Assembly: GCA_015064735.1 (NCBI GenBank)
Contig: SVRP01000001.1
Span: 62,001-126,000, forward strand
DNA: 64,000 nt
Origin: Oscillospiraceae bacterium
Lineage (GTDB): Bacteria > Bacillota > Clostridia > Oscillospirales > CAG-272
Reading direction: 5' to 3'
Shown: positions 26,513-34,909 of the stretch, one piece after another
How positions within the stretch are numbered: position 1 is the stretch's first letter
Layout: the number at the start of each line of letters is the position of its first letter
The notes under the pieces: generated by a model
Database searches by the model: none
Told to the model about the DNA's origin: nothing
What the model saw: the letters and a program-made list of their open reading frames with translations, nothing else
Translations under genes and position numbers: made by a program

Positions 26513-26645
26513 CGGCACTTTTGGTAGAAATGAATTTCGCAGTAAGTCGAGAAAAACGGAAATCTTTAATCCCCATCGAACCCGATGTGTATGATTTTGC
26601 CCTATTTTTTCAGGGCGATTTTGGGGCGAAAATAGGTCGAAAATA
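26513..26645. other. Chromosome-phage junction region, candidate attL
   Basis: About 130 bases without a gene between queA and the recombinase. Large serine recombinases act at sites close to their own gene, so the left attachment site should lie here or inside the queA terminator, but the crossover core cannot be fixed without the right end or an empty site. A GCCCT/AGGGC hairpin and a short stretch resembling a tRNA T-loop are present, with no full tRNA. Confidence 0.4.
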
Positions 26646-26678
26646 GGCAGTCAGGAAGAAAATCCCGACTGCCTTTTC
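26645..26678. terminator. Terminator of the recombinase gene
   Basis: GGCAGTCAGG and CCCGACTGCC form a hairpin around AAGAAAAT; T-tracts flank it on both strands. Confidence 0.8.
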
Positions 26679-28400
26679 TTATTGCTCTTTGTAGAAAAAT
26701 TCGTGCTTCATTCCGTTCTTGAATGTGATCGCCGACACGCAACCGTCAGTGACATCTATTCTCTCGATGATGCTCAGGATAAAGTTTCTCGGCACCTGCT
26801 CGTCTATGCCACGAATGTATTTCTCGTAGTCGATGTTCTTTGCATCGAGCAGTTTCTCGACCATAATGAAATAGCTTGCTTTCTTCAGGAACGATTCATC
26901 GGTGATCTTGTCTCCGAACGCTTCTCCGCCGAGCTCAGTCATTCGCTTCTCGATGGCGGACATTTCGCTCGTGATCTTCTCCCTCTCCAAAATGAACTCG
27001 GTCGGAGGTGTCTCTGCTTCGTTGTATAGGAACACTGTCTGCAATCGGTTCATAGCGGTTTGCAGCTTGCGATGCTTTTCTCGAAGCATCTCGTACTCGC
27101 TCACTTTGGCATCAGTTTCTTCCACGATATAAGATGGCTTGTATTCAAGACCACTCTCACCACGAGCCAAGAGATCAGATAGCTGTTCGAGGCCCGAAGC
27201 TCCTATGTGATCGACCGAGAAGAAAGCTGTTCCCTGAAGGAGCTTTTTGCCGAGTGTTTCAGGGGAATATTTTTTGCCAGAATTTTTGACTCGTATGATG
27301 TTTGCGACATAGTTGAACACGAACGGACCTAATGCAGCATCGGAGACGTATTTGTTCGAGCATACAGACGAGTTCTTCCTTCGACGTGAACAGCCGTAAA
27401 TGGAAGGTCGCCATCCGTCCGCTCTTCGCTTATCGAGCGTGGCGGACATAAGAGCTCCGCAGACACCGCATTTTGTGATACCTGCAAAGATGTGGATATT
27501 CTTCCTCACATAGCTTTCGGTTTCGGGAACTCCACCCCTGCGGTTACGCTTCAGGAGGAACTGTATGCGGTCGAACCTCTCCACAGTTACGATTGCTATG
27601 TGATGATCCTCGAACACGATCCAGTCGTCTGGCTTTCGCTTGCTGACAGCCTTTCCGTCCTTGTAAACATTGTATAGGTATGAGCCGTTGTAAAAAGGAT
27701 TTGTCAGAATTTTGTGGATTGTGGTAATGCTCCATTCCTTGCCGTTCTTTGTTGGGTAGTTGTTCTCGTTAAGCCAACGGCAGATGTAGGCGAGAGATTG
27801 ATATTCCTCGTACATATCGTAGATGGTGCGGACGATTTTCGCCTCGGATTCGATGAGGGAGAATTCCTTCGCCTCTTTATCCCATTTGTAACCGTATGGA
27901 ACCCTGCCGCCGTTCCACTGACCGTTGTTCGCTCTCGAAAGCATTACTGCCGTAACACGCTCGGAGGTCATATTACGCTCCAGCTCCGCAAAAACGAGAA
28001 TGATTTTCAGCATAGCCTCGCCTATTGCCGAGCTTGTATCGAACTGCTCGTTCTTTGACACGAACGCAACACCGAGACGCTTCAGCTCGGCATACATCTG
28101 TGCGAAGTCGAGTAGGTTTCTGCTGATACGGTCAATCTTCCATACGAGAAGATGAGAGAACTCACCTGTGCGGAGACGCTCCATCATACGTTGATAGTCG
28201 GGGCGGTCGGTGTTCTTTGCAGAGTAGCCGGGATCTTCGAATATGACATAATCCTTTATGCCGAGAACCATCTCGGAGTATGCTGTAAGCTCACGCTTTT
28301 GTACTTGTAAAGAGTCTTTGTCAATCTGCATAGCAGTTGAGACTCGAATATATATGGCGACCTTTTGGGTAGAGATCGCATCGGAAATGTAACTGCTCAT
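26679..28400 (-). CDS. Large serine recombinase (phage integrase)
   Basis: 573 residues from the ATG at 28400, placed by AGGAGG seven bases upstream; a longer reading to 28436 lacks this site. N-terminal resolvase domain with YIRVSTAMQ (catalytic Ser), SRNLLDFAQMY and ERNMTSER; recombinase domain (GRVPYGYKWD); zinc-ribbon region (TKCGVCGALMSATL...CSNKYV); and a coiled-coil C-terminal part (residues ~440-510). It would integrate the element by att recombination; excision usually needs a separate directionality factor, not identified. Confidence 0.94.
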   Translation of the reverse strand: MSSYISDAISTQKVAIYIRVSTAMQIDKDSLQVQKRELTAYSEMVLGIKDYVIFEDPGYSAKNTDRPDYQRMMERLRTGEFSHLLVWKIDRISRNLLDFAQMYAELKRLGVAFVSKNEQFDTSSAIGEAMLKIILVFAELERNMTSERVTAVMLSRANNGQWNGGRVPYGYKWDKEAKEFSLIESEAKIVRTIYDMYEEYQSLAYICRWLNENNYPTKNGKEWSITTIHKILTNPFYNGSYLYNVYKDGKAVSKRKPDDWIVFEDHHIAIVTVERFDRIQFLLKRNRRGGVPETESYVRKNIHIFAGITKCGVCGALMSATLDKRRADGWRPSIYGCSRRRKNSSVCSNKYVSDAALGPFVFNYVANIIRVKNSGKKYSPETLGKKLLQGTAFFSVDHIGASGLEQLSDLLARGESGLEYKPSYIVEETDAKVSEYEMLREKHRKLQTAMNRLQTVFLYNEAETPPTEFILEREKITSEMSAIEKRMTELGGEAFGDKITDESFLKKASYFIMVEKLLDAKNIDYEKYIRGIDEQVPRNFILSIIERIDVTDGCVSAITFKNGMKHEFFYKEQ

Positions 28401-28479
28401 TGTTTGCCTCCTCTTTGAATTTGTAGTATGGGACAAAAGATAGGACAGTCCACGGGACAGTCTGCGGATTTTCCACCGC

Positions 28480-28527
28480 TAACACTAACAGTAACACTAA
28501 CAGTAACACTAACAGTAATAGTAACAC
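28480..28527 (+). repeat. 12-bp tandem repeat upstream of the recombinase
   Basis: Three perfect copies of TAACACTAACAG (28480-28515) and a fourth degenerate one, all within the 183-base gap between recombinase and nuclease genes. Nearby GGACA motifs recur three times (28,431-28,460). The array lies directly upstream of the recombinase promoter region and may be a protein-binding array or a slippage-prone spacer. Confidence 0.85.
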
Positions 28528-28583
28528 GAATAAAGACAGTTATGGCGATAGCCGTTCAGAACGACTACCGCCATTCTTGTTTG

Positions 28584-29813
28584 TCAGTTTTTCTGTATTG
28601 CGGTTATGAACTGCTCAACAGCTCGTATGAAATCTTGCTTGCGGTGTAGAACCTCGTTTACGTCGGCGTAGTAGAATCCTGCGACATTATCATACGGAGG
28701 AGTCTTGCATCTGCTGTCGTCCACCACCTCTTTGTAGAAATCGAGGAAATCGTCGGCATCAAACGGGAATACGCCGTTCTTTTCGAGCGAAGCCTTGATT
28801 CTTCCGGGAACGAGCCAAATGTCCGCTTGGTCGCTCGCTATGCCGAAGATTACGAGTGAGCAGGTCTTTCCCTCTCCAAGAACGAATTTGACCGCAAGCT
28901 CGGTGGGAGAAAGAGAAATGTTGATACCGCCTATTGCATCGAGATCTGCTATGAATTCGCCAACCTCATCTGCATCGTAGCCACCGTTCTCGCAGAACTT
29001 GGATATGAACTCACGTCTTGTGAGCATAGGCTTACGAATGTATTTGCTCGGAGAAACCGATTCCGACTCCGTTTCCTCATCGACGTAGGATCCGTGAATG
29101 CTCACGATGTTACGCTCGATTACAGATGTCTTTGCCAAAAGGTTGGGGATGACGATTACGCCGTTCTCGGTCTGGTATATCTCCATCTCGGCAAGAGCGA
29201 GATTGAAAGCCATAGAGGTATTTTCGTTCAGGAAGTCAGCCAACTGCTGAACGCTGGAACGGATACCGTCGCCAATTATCATCAGTAAGAACGATGCTCT
29301 TTTGAGAGAATCGTTTATTCTGTCGGTGAGCCTCGCTTCATCAGCGAAAGTCAAGCACCCCTTCGAAGCCATAATGTCTATGATGCGTTTCGACTGACCT
29401 TCGGATTTGAACGTGTATTCCTCTGCGACCTTGTTTAGCATCTCGCAGTCCCACTTTTGCAGTTCCTTGGCATAGTCGATGATTTGAGCAACGACGGTAC
29501 GCCTCGATTCCTGATTCCTGAACAGTTTTGTTTCGACTATGACGATTTGACCTGAAGGTGTGATGTAGAGATTGTCGATATATCCCTTTGTTTCGCCGCT
29601 GCCGACCGGAACCTCTCTTCCGATACAGACGAGAGGCGCATATTCGGAGCCTACCTCGTAGGAAGGAATGATAAAAGGATTGTCGGCGAGTATTTCCTGA
29701 AGCCAAGCCTCGTTGAAACTGCCCGTCATAAATGGAATTCGCTTCATAACCGATGCTTGTCCGTTGGGATCTACGTGAATAGCCGAGCGGGACATTCTTT
29801 CGGTGTAGATCAT
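28584..29813 (-). CDS. PD-(D/E)XK nuclease-like protein coupled to the repressor
   Basis: 409 residues. A restriction-nuclease core is visible at residues 78-120: D80 in GYIDNLY, E94-T-K96 in VIVETK, and Q110-I-I-D-Y114, the QxxxY motif of RecB-like nucleases. E40 could be the motif-I glutamate. The C-terminal 300 residues are unassigned. Its ATG overlaps the repressor stop as ATGA, so it is made in the lysogen. This position, between integrase and repressor, often holds phage-exclusion or host-defence cargo in temperate phages; the defence role is an inference. Confidence 0.72.
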   Translation of the reverse strand: MIYTERMSRSAIHVDPNGQASVMKRIPFMTGSFNEAWLQEILADNPFIIPSYEVGSEYAPLVCIGREVPVGSGETKGYIDNLYITPSGQIVIVETKLFRNQESRRTVVAQIIDYAKELQKWDCEMLNKVAEEYTFKSEGQSKRIIDIMASKGCLTFADEARLTDRINDSLKRASFLLMIIGDGIRSSVQQLADFLNENTSMAFNLALAEMEIYQTENGVIVIPNLLAKTSVIERNIVSIHGSYVDEETESESVSPSKYIRKPMLTRREFISKFCENGGYDADEVGEFIADLDAIGGINISLSPTELAVKFVLGEGKTCSLVIFGIASDQADIWLVPGRIKASLEKNGVFPFDADDFLDFYKEVVDDSRCKTPPYDNVAGFYYADVNEVLHRKQDFIRAVEQFITAIQKN

Positions 29814-30142
29814 TTGTCGCCACCCTTTCGATACTTGCCGAGAACCGCTTGAATTACACGGCGGTCATCGGGAGAAGCAAGAGAATATAGGCTTGCAACC
29901 TCTTGAACCTCTTTCGGCATTACATCAAATTGGTCGCCATTGATACCGAGAAGCCAGTCGATGGATACGTTGAAAAATGACGCAATGTTTACGACATAGG
30001 GGAGGTCAGGCGTTCTGTCGCCCGATAGGTAGCGAGAGATCGTAGCTGCACTCGCATTGATTTCTGCGGCAAAGCCCTTGATGGTGTACCCTCTCACGCT
30101 GAGAAGATTTTTGAGATTTTCCCTGAAAAATGAGTAGTCCAT
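29810..30142 (-). CDS. CI-like XRE-family repressor
   Basis: 110 residues. The helix-turn-helix is TIKGFAAEINASAATISRYLSGDRTPD (residues ~20-45), followed by a short DWLLGINGDQFDVM segment typical of phage repressors, and a C-terminal helix. It lacks a protease or LexA-like domain. Divergent from the Cro-like gene across a 189-base control region. Confidence 0.85.
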   Translation of the reverse strand: MDYSFFRENLKNLLSVRGYTIKGFAAEINASAATISRYLSGDRTPDLPYVVNIASFFNVSIDWLLGINGDQFDVMPKEVQEVASLYSLASPDDRRVIQAVLGKYRKGGDK

Positions 30143-30154
30143 ATATTTTTCTCC

Positions 30155-30292
30155 TTTACCGAGATGTAAATTTATATTACCATTTTTGTTATTATATCAT
30201 AAAGTTTGAAAAAAATCTACATTTTCTAAAAAAAATTCAGAAAAACTATTGACAATTACCGATTGGTATGCTATAATAACGATGTCGGTAAA
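30155..30292. promoter_or_regulatory. Divergent early control region
   Basis: Rightward promoter: TTGACA (30249-30254), 17 bases, TATAAT (30272-30277). The palindromic core TTACCGATTGGTA (30256-30268) lies inside its spacer. TCGGTAAA (30285-30292) and its mirror TTTACCGA (30155-30162) mark both leaders symmetrically. A leftward -10 (TATAAT read on minus, around 30,190-30,200) has a weak -35. The region should hold the repressor and Cro operators. Confidence 0.7.
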
Positions 30293-30331
30293 CTCAAACC
30301 CGACAAATATGATAGAAAGAAGGTGAACTGA

Positions 30332-30568
30332 ATGGTTAAAACCTGCGAAATCAGAGGAGCCCGTGCAAGGCTTGGATTAACTCAGCAGTATATGGCAGAA
30401 CAGTTGGGAATATCCCCTGCGTCGTACTCCAACAAGGAACAGGGTAAGACGCAGTTCGCCGATGCTGAGAAGTTCAAGGTCGCAAAGATATTTGATTGGT
30501 CGTTGTCGGAGATTAACGACTTTTTGTTTGACGGACAGTTACCGATTGGCAATACGGAGATGAAATGA
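30332..30568 (+). CDS. Cro-like XRE-family regulator
   Basis: 78 residues, essentially one helix-turn-helix domain (ARLGLTQQYMAEQLGISPASYSNKEQG). First gene of the rightward early operon and the likely antagonist of the CI-like repressor. AGAAGGTGAACTGA precedes the ATG. The end of the gene contains a second copy of the operator-like sequence (TTACCGATTGGCA, 30539-30551). Confidence 0.82.
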   Translation: MVKTCEIRGARARLGLTQQYMAEQLGISPASYSNKEQGKTQFADAEKFKVAKIFDWSLSEINDFLFDGQLPIGNTEMK

Positions 30569-30592
30569 CGGAAAATATTTTTTGTCCCGAAG

Positions 30593-30605
30593 TTGCCGAT
30601 TGGTG
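30593..30605 (+). promoter_or_regulatory. Third operator-like copy
   Basis: TTGCCGATTGGTG repeats the control-region core TTACCGATTGGTA with two changes. It lies just before the second early regulator. Confidence 0.5.
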
Positions 30606-30651
30606 CGACCTATCCGACCTTCTGGTATTATTATACAGCAAAAGGAGGCGA

Positions 30652-31170
30652 ATGAAAATGGGACGTGATGCTACGAAAGCGGCAGGAAATCCTTGGTTCG
30701 AAGCGAGGAAAAAGGCTGCCGAATACGATGACAGGCTACGAAGCCGAGAGGGAGCGGCGGAACTGCTCGGAATGTCGGTTTCTTCTGTGGCTGATGCGGA
30801 GCTGAACCTCACGAAATGTATGCCCGTTGACAAGGCGGTTCTTATGGCTGACCTTTATCGCTCGCCTCATTTGCTGAATTATTATTGCCTGAATGAATGT
30901 CCGATAGGATGCAGGCACTTCATCTCGGATGAGGTAGCTGACATTGACCGTATCACAGTAAAGTTGTTGAAGAACCTGAACGCAGACCACATCGAAGACA
31001 TCAAAGCAAAGATGTTGGAGATCGCGGGCGACGGAGAGGTTTGCGAAAACGATCAAGTATTGCTGAAAGAGGTTCTCTCGTTCTTCGAGGAGCTCTCCAA
31101 GGCTGTGAGCGAGTTGAAAATCCTGCACGATGCAATCTGCGGAGGTAATGATGGAAAAGCGAAACGGTAA
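30652..31170 (+). CDS. Phage HTH-domain regulator
   Basis: 172 residues from the ATG at 30652, supported by AAAGGAGG; an in-frame ATG at 30565 overlaps the previous stop (ATGA) and would add 29 residues. Residues ~10-75 hold a Cro/C1-type helix-turn-helix (SREGAAELLGMSVSSVADAEL). A cysteine pair follows (NECPIGC), and the C-terminal half is helical. Confidence 0.7.
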   Translation: MKMGRDATKAAGNPWFEARKKAAEYDDRLRSREGAAELLGMSVSSVADAELNLTKCMPVDKAVLMADLYRSPHLLNYYCLNECPIGCRHFISDEVADIDRITVKLLKNLNADHIEDIKAKMLEIAGDGEVCENDQVLLKEVLSFFEELSKAVSELKILHDAICGGNDGKAKR

Positions 31171-31309
31171 GAACATCATCGAAATTTTGAAAAATGAATA
31201 CGGATTTACCTCCGAAAAGGATCTTGACAGAGCGATTGCAGAGATAGGGTTTATAGACATCTCGGTATTTTGCTTGAAAGCAAAAGAGAAGAAAGTCAAA
31301 GCATCCTGA
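31151..31309 (+). CDS. Small phage protein
   Basis: 52 residues starting MEKRNGKN, overlapping the preceding gene by 20 bases, with GGAGG five bases before the ATG. Charged, with one possible helix pair; no domain recognised. Confidence 0.55.
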   Translation: MEKRNGKNIIEILKNEYGFTSEKDLDRAIAEIGFIDISVFCLKAKEKKVKAS

Positions 31310-31323
31310 AAGGAGTAAGAGAT

Positions 31324-31578
31324 ATGGATGAAAAGGTTGAACGCTTGCTTGGCATAGTCAAGAAAGTTCAGGAAGAAACAGGCTACGAGTTCTCGTTTGA
31401 CGAGATGACAGACATTCTGCTTTACACTCGCAGAAAATGCGAGGTGAACGGCAAGGGTGAGGATTATATCCCGATCTTGTTCGAGAACGAGCTGTCAGAC
31501 TACCTGATGCGTAGAGAAATCAACAGAATGGGGGCGATGAACAGATGTGCGAGATTTGCCACAGCAGCCCTTGTTTAA
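31324..31578 (+). CDS. Small phage protein
   Basis: 84 residues beginning MDEKVERLLG; AAAGGAG 9-15 bases upstream selects this start. Mostly helical and acidic; function unknown. Overlaps the next ORF. Confidence 0.6.
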   Translation: MDEKVERLLGIVKKVQEETGYEFSFDEMTDILLYTRRKCEVNGKGEDYIPILFENELSDYLMRREINRMGAMNRCARFATAALV

Positions 31579-31793
31579 GTAGATGTCCCAACGCTCCTGA
31601 ACCTCCCTCGATTGGCAGATGCAAATTCTGCGGCGAGGATATTCAGGTAGGTGAGGAGTATTTCGAGTACGACGGCAAGAAGTATCACGAAGAGTGCTTT
31701 GCTGATTGTGCGGTCAACCTGCTCATAGAGATTGGTGCGGAATTAAAGACAGCCGAAGAGGAGGTTCCCGACTATGATCCCTACGATGATTAA
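31545..31793 (+). CDS. Small zinc-finger-like phage protein
   Basis: 82 residues. C2, C5, C10 and C14 at the N-terminus, then CKFCGEDI...YHEECF, resembling a LIM-type zinc knuckle. The end overlaps the exonuclease start by 20 bases. Function unknown; may mediate protein contacts. Confidence 0.65.
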   Translation: MCEICHSSPCLSRCPNAPEPPSIGRCKFCGEDIQVGEEYFEYDGKKYHEECFADCAVNLLIEIGAELKTAEEEVPDYDPYDD

Positions 31794-32397
31794 GCTCCCG
31801 AACCTTTCGGAACTGTCGTTCACCGATGAAGACCATATCTACCGTTTGAACGGAGTCATCATACCGAGCGTTTCCGCTGTTATGGAACCGCTCTCGATGG
31901 CAAAGTACAAAGGCATCAGCGAAGCCACGCTCGACAGAGCGGCAAACAAAGGAACGTCCGTCCACAATGCGATTGAGAATTACATCAAGTTCGGCATTGA
32001 CGACGTGCCTCCCGAACATCGTGGATACTTCGATGGTTTCCTCGATTGGCTTGATGAGAAGAAACCGGTGTTTGTTTCCTCGGAGTTCCAATGTTACCAC
32101 AAGCTGATGATGTACGGAGGAACGCTCGACATTCTCTCCTATATCGGAGATAAGTTGACGTTGACCGATGTAAAGACCACCTACACGATAAGCGAAATGA
32201 CCTGCCGTGTTCAGCTTGAAGCATATGCTCAAATTCTTGCGAGCCACGGGATCTATATAGAGCAGAAAGAAATTCTGCACCTCACCCCAGAAGGTCGAGG
32301 AAAGAAGAGATACGAAGGCTACCCTGCAAAAGACGCAGAGGCTTGGAGAGTCTTCGGCTCATTAAAGTGTGTGTACGACTGGATAAGTCGCCACTAA
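31774..32397 (+). CDS. RecB/Cas4-like PD-(D/E)XK exonuclease
   Basis: 207 residues. Visible motifs: H64 in KGTSVHNAIE, D119 in GGTLDI, D132-V-K134 in LTDVKT, and Q147-LEA-Y151 (QxxxY). This is the lambda-exonuclease/RecB superfamily arrangement. The annealing protein at 33,155 is its expected partner: the nuclease makes 3' single strands, the annealase pairs them. GAGGAGG precedes the ATG. Confidence 0.82.
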   Translation: MIPTMIKLPNLSELSFTDEDHIYRLNGVIIPSVSAVMEPLSMAKYKGISEATLDRAANKGTSVHNAIENYIKFGIDDVPPEHRGYFDGFLDWLDEKKPVFVSSEFQCYHKLMMYGGTLDILSYIGDKLTLTDVKTTYTISEMTCRVQLEAYAQILASHGIYIEQKEILHLTPEGRGKKRYEGYPAKDAEAWRVFGSLKCVYDWISRH

Positions 32398-32424
32398 TAA
32401 ATATTTTTTGAAAGGAGTGTCAGT

Positions 32425-33132
32425 ATGAACGAAGCAGTAGCGAAAAGCGAAGCCCTTGTCCTTGACACAGCCGAGAACGAACAGCTCGGCAAAGAAGTTA
32501 GCCTGATGGAAAGTCAGGCATCCGCAGTTGTTGTAGCGACCGAGGCTGACTATTCGGTAGCGGGAGACCTCATTAAGACCATTAAGGCGATGCAAAAGCA
32601 GGTCAAGGATTATTGGGATCCGCTCCGTGTGGCAGCCAAGAGAACCTACGATGACGTACTCGCCAAAAAGAAGGCGATGCTCGATCCCCTTGAAGCCGCA
32701 GAGAAGATTCTCAAAGGCAAGATGGGTGATTTTGTTCTCGAACAGGAGAGAAAGAGACAGGAACAGGAGGAGGCGATGCGTAAGCTCGCTCAGGCAGAGA
32801 TCGACCGCAAGCTCGATGAGGCTGCCACCGCAGAACAGAACGGAGACGCAATGGGCGTTGAGTTCGCAATGGCGGAAGCAGAGGTTATGCAGGGCATCGC
32901 AGAAGCGGGCTCGATTCCCTCACAGAAGCCGAAGGCAAACGGTGTATCGACCTCGAAGGCGTGGAAGATCGTATCCGTAGATCCTGCACAGGTTCCTGTA
33001 AGCATTGCAGGAGCAGTTATCCGCCCTGTCGATGAGAGTGCTGTTATGGCTCTCATTAAGGCAACGAAGGGCAAAATCGAAATCCCCGGTATCAAGTACG
33101 AAGAAACGGTCACGATCAGTGTCCGTTCTTAA
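32425..33132 (+). CDS. Coiled-coil phage protein between exonuclease and annealase
   Basis: 235 residues. Residues ~60-150 are strongly helical and charged (Glu/Lys/Gln-rich), flanked by a C-terminal globular part with KAWKIVSVDPAQVP. Genes of this size and position in Firmicutes phages (DUF1351-like) accompany recombination modules; the exact role is unknown. AAGGAGTG precedes the ATG. Confidence 0.6.
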   Translation: MNEAVAKSEALVLDTAENEQLGKEVSLMESQASAVVVATEADYSVAGDLIKTIKAMQKQVKDYWDPLRVAAKRTYDDVLAKKKAMLDPLEAAEKILKGKMGDFVLEQERKRQEQEEAMRKLAQAEIDRKLDEAATAEQNGDAMGVEFAMAEAEVMQGIAEAGSIPSQKPKANGVSTSKAWKIVSVDPAQVPVSIAGAVIRPVDESAVMALIKATKGKIEIPGIKYEETVTISVRS

Positions 33133-33154
33133 ATAAATCACAGGAGGCAAAGAA

Positions 33155-34045
33155 ATGTCAAACGAATTGATGGCAGTAGAGTTTAAGAGCCTTTCGGGGC
33201 TTATGGTAAAGCTCGACGCTGATACCGTCAAGAACACCTTGACGAGAGGTAACGGAAAAGTTACCGACCAAGAGGTTGCGATGTTCCTCCGCACTTGTCA
33301 GGCAAAGCAGCTCGATCCGTTGGAAAACGGCGAGGTTTACCTGATTAAGTACGATGACAGAGCACCCGCACAGTTTGTGGTAGGATGCCACGCTTATATC
33401 CGCAGAGCCGACCATTTCCCTGAATACAGAGGATATAAGTCGGGTATCACGGTCCTGAGAAAGTCCCAGAACGGAGAGATGTCCGTAGTTCAGAAGGAAG
33501 GATCTTGCATTTACAAAGCACTTGGCGAAGAGTTGATCGGAGGATGGTGCAGAGTACGCAGAGAACGCTCTCCCGGAAACGTGGAAGAGACTTTTGTTGA
33601 GGTTTCCCTCGAAGAGTACAGTTCGGGACAGAGCAACTGGAAGTCAAAGCCTGCAACAATGATTCAGAAAGTAGCAAAGTCTCAGGCATTCCGTGCGGCA
33701 TTCCCGAATGAATATGAGGGCATCTACACCGTAGATGAGATGCAGGCATCGGGTGCTATTCCCGCAGATTATGTCGTGGTCGAGGAGACGGGCGAGGTTG
33801 TAGCAGCCAAGCAGACACCCGTAGTCACGAACGCACAAAGACAGGAGTTGTTCCGTGCGGCAAAGCAGTATTTCGGAGATGATGCGAACAGCATTATCAA
33901 AGATCTGTTGAGTCAGGAAGGACTTTCCTCTACGGAGGGTATGCTCGTAACCGTGTTCGATGCGATTATGGAGCGTATGAAAATTATGGCAGAGGAAAAG
34001 GAGCAGTCGCTCTCAGGCGAAGGCTATGACGAAACTGCCGAATAA
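33155..34045 (+). CDS. RecT/Bet-like single-strand annealing protein
   Basis: 296 residues. FLRTCQAKQLDPLENGEVYLIKY and FVVGCHAYIRRAD match the Bet/RecT core; the middle reads KSQAFRAAFPNEYEGIY. It anneals complementary strands exposed by the upstream exonuclease. CAGGAGGC lies 8 bases before the ATG. Confidence 0.85.
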   Translation: MSNELMAVEFKSLSGLMVKLDADTVKNTLTRGNGKVTDQEVAMFLRTCQAKQLDPLENGEVYLIKYDDRAPAQFVVGCHAYIRRADHFPEYRGYKSGITVLRKSQNGEMSVVQKEGSCIYKALGEELIGGWCRVRRERSPGNVEETFVEVSLEEYSSGQSNWKSKPATMIQKVAKSQAFRAAFPNEYEGIYTVDEMQASGAIPADYVVVEETGEVVAAKQTPVVTNAQRQELFRAAKQYFGDDANSIIKDLLSQEGLSSTEGMLVTVFDAIMERMKIMAEEKEQSLSGEGYDETAE

Positions 34046-34089
34046 GATTCGGTTGAATGACCGATCCAAAGGAACAGGCAGGTGAAAGT

Positions 34090-34908
34090 ATGATTTGGGT
34101 TGCTGTATATAAGAGCATAGACGGACCGAAGCTCCGACGCTTATACAAGTATATCCACGGCAACAAGGCGGAGGCGATAGGCATTCTCGTTACGTTGTGG
34201 CAGTGGGGCTTGGATAACGCAGAACCCGATGGACGCATCATCAGTGCCGACAAGGAAGATGTCGAGGAATGCCTTGCTACCCTTAAATGCAAGGCTTCCG
34301 CCGACAAGATCGTTGAAGGGCTGATAGAGTCTGGATGGATAGACGAGACCGATGAGGGTTTGTTCTTGCACGATTGGGACACTTGGCAAGAGCCGTTTTA
34401 TAAAGCGAAAGCTCGCCGAGAAAACGATAACAAGCGTAAGCAAGAATACCGCAGAAGAAAAGCATCAAACACCGACGAAGACACCGAAAGCAGAAATTCC
34501 GCAGACGATTCCGAAGACAGTCCTGCGGACATTCCGCAGACAGTCCCGACAGGAGCAGAAACACCGGAGGCTCCGCCTGCGGAAAAGAAAAAGGAATCGA
34601 AGTACACGACGGATTTTGATGAGTTTTGGGCGGCGTACCCCAGAAACGTGGATAAAGGCAATGCCTTTAAGAAATACCAGACTCGTGTAAAAGAGGGCTT
34701 TTCTCCCGAAGAACTGCTTACAGCCGCAAAGAACTACGCTTTGCAGTGTAAGAGAGAGGGGACGGAGCAAAGGTACATCAAACACGCTGCCACCTTTTTG
34801 AGCGACACAAGACCGTTCCTTGATTACCTACCGAAGAAGGTCGAACCTGTCTCGACCGACGAAGAGGTGCAGAGCGGAAATCCTTTCCGAGATAGGAGTG
34901 GAGGATGA
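34090..34908 (+). CDS. Phage replication initiator / replisome organiser
   Basis: 272 residues from the ATG at 34090 (AGGTGAAAG upstream); an ATG at 34057 lacks a ribosome site. The N-terminal ~110 residues form a winged-helix-like domain (LRRLYKYIHGNKAEAIGILVTLW). A low-complexity Ser/Asp/Glu/Pro linker follows, and the C-terminus (DFDEFWAAYPRNVDKGNAFKKY) matches DnaD-adjacent replisome organisers. It precedes the helicase loader by one base. An origin may lie within it. Confidence 0.75.
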   Translation: MIWVAVYKSIDGPKLRRLYKYIHGNKAEAIGILVTLWQWGLDNAEPDGRIISADKEDVEECLATLKCKASADKIVEGLIESGWIDETDEGLFLHDWDTWQEPFYKAKARRENDNKRKQEYRRRKASNTDEDTESRNSADDSEDSPADIPQTVPTGAETPEAPPAEKKKESKYTTDFDEFWAAYPRNVDKGNAFKKYQTRVKEGFSPEELLTAAKNYALQCKREGTEQRYIKHAATFLSDTRPFLDYLPKKVEPVSTDEEVQSGNPFRDRSGG

Positions 34909-34909
34909 T

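Noticed and set aside
26580..26610. tRNA remnant at the phage junction
   Set aside because: Only a T-loop-like run (ATCGAACCCGATG); no acceptor, anticodon or D arms.
28480..28527. CRISPR array
   Set aside because: Repeats are 12 bp, directly adjacent with no spacers, and no cas genes are present.
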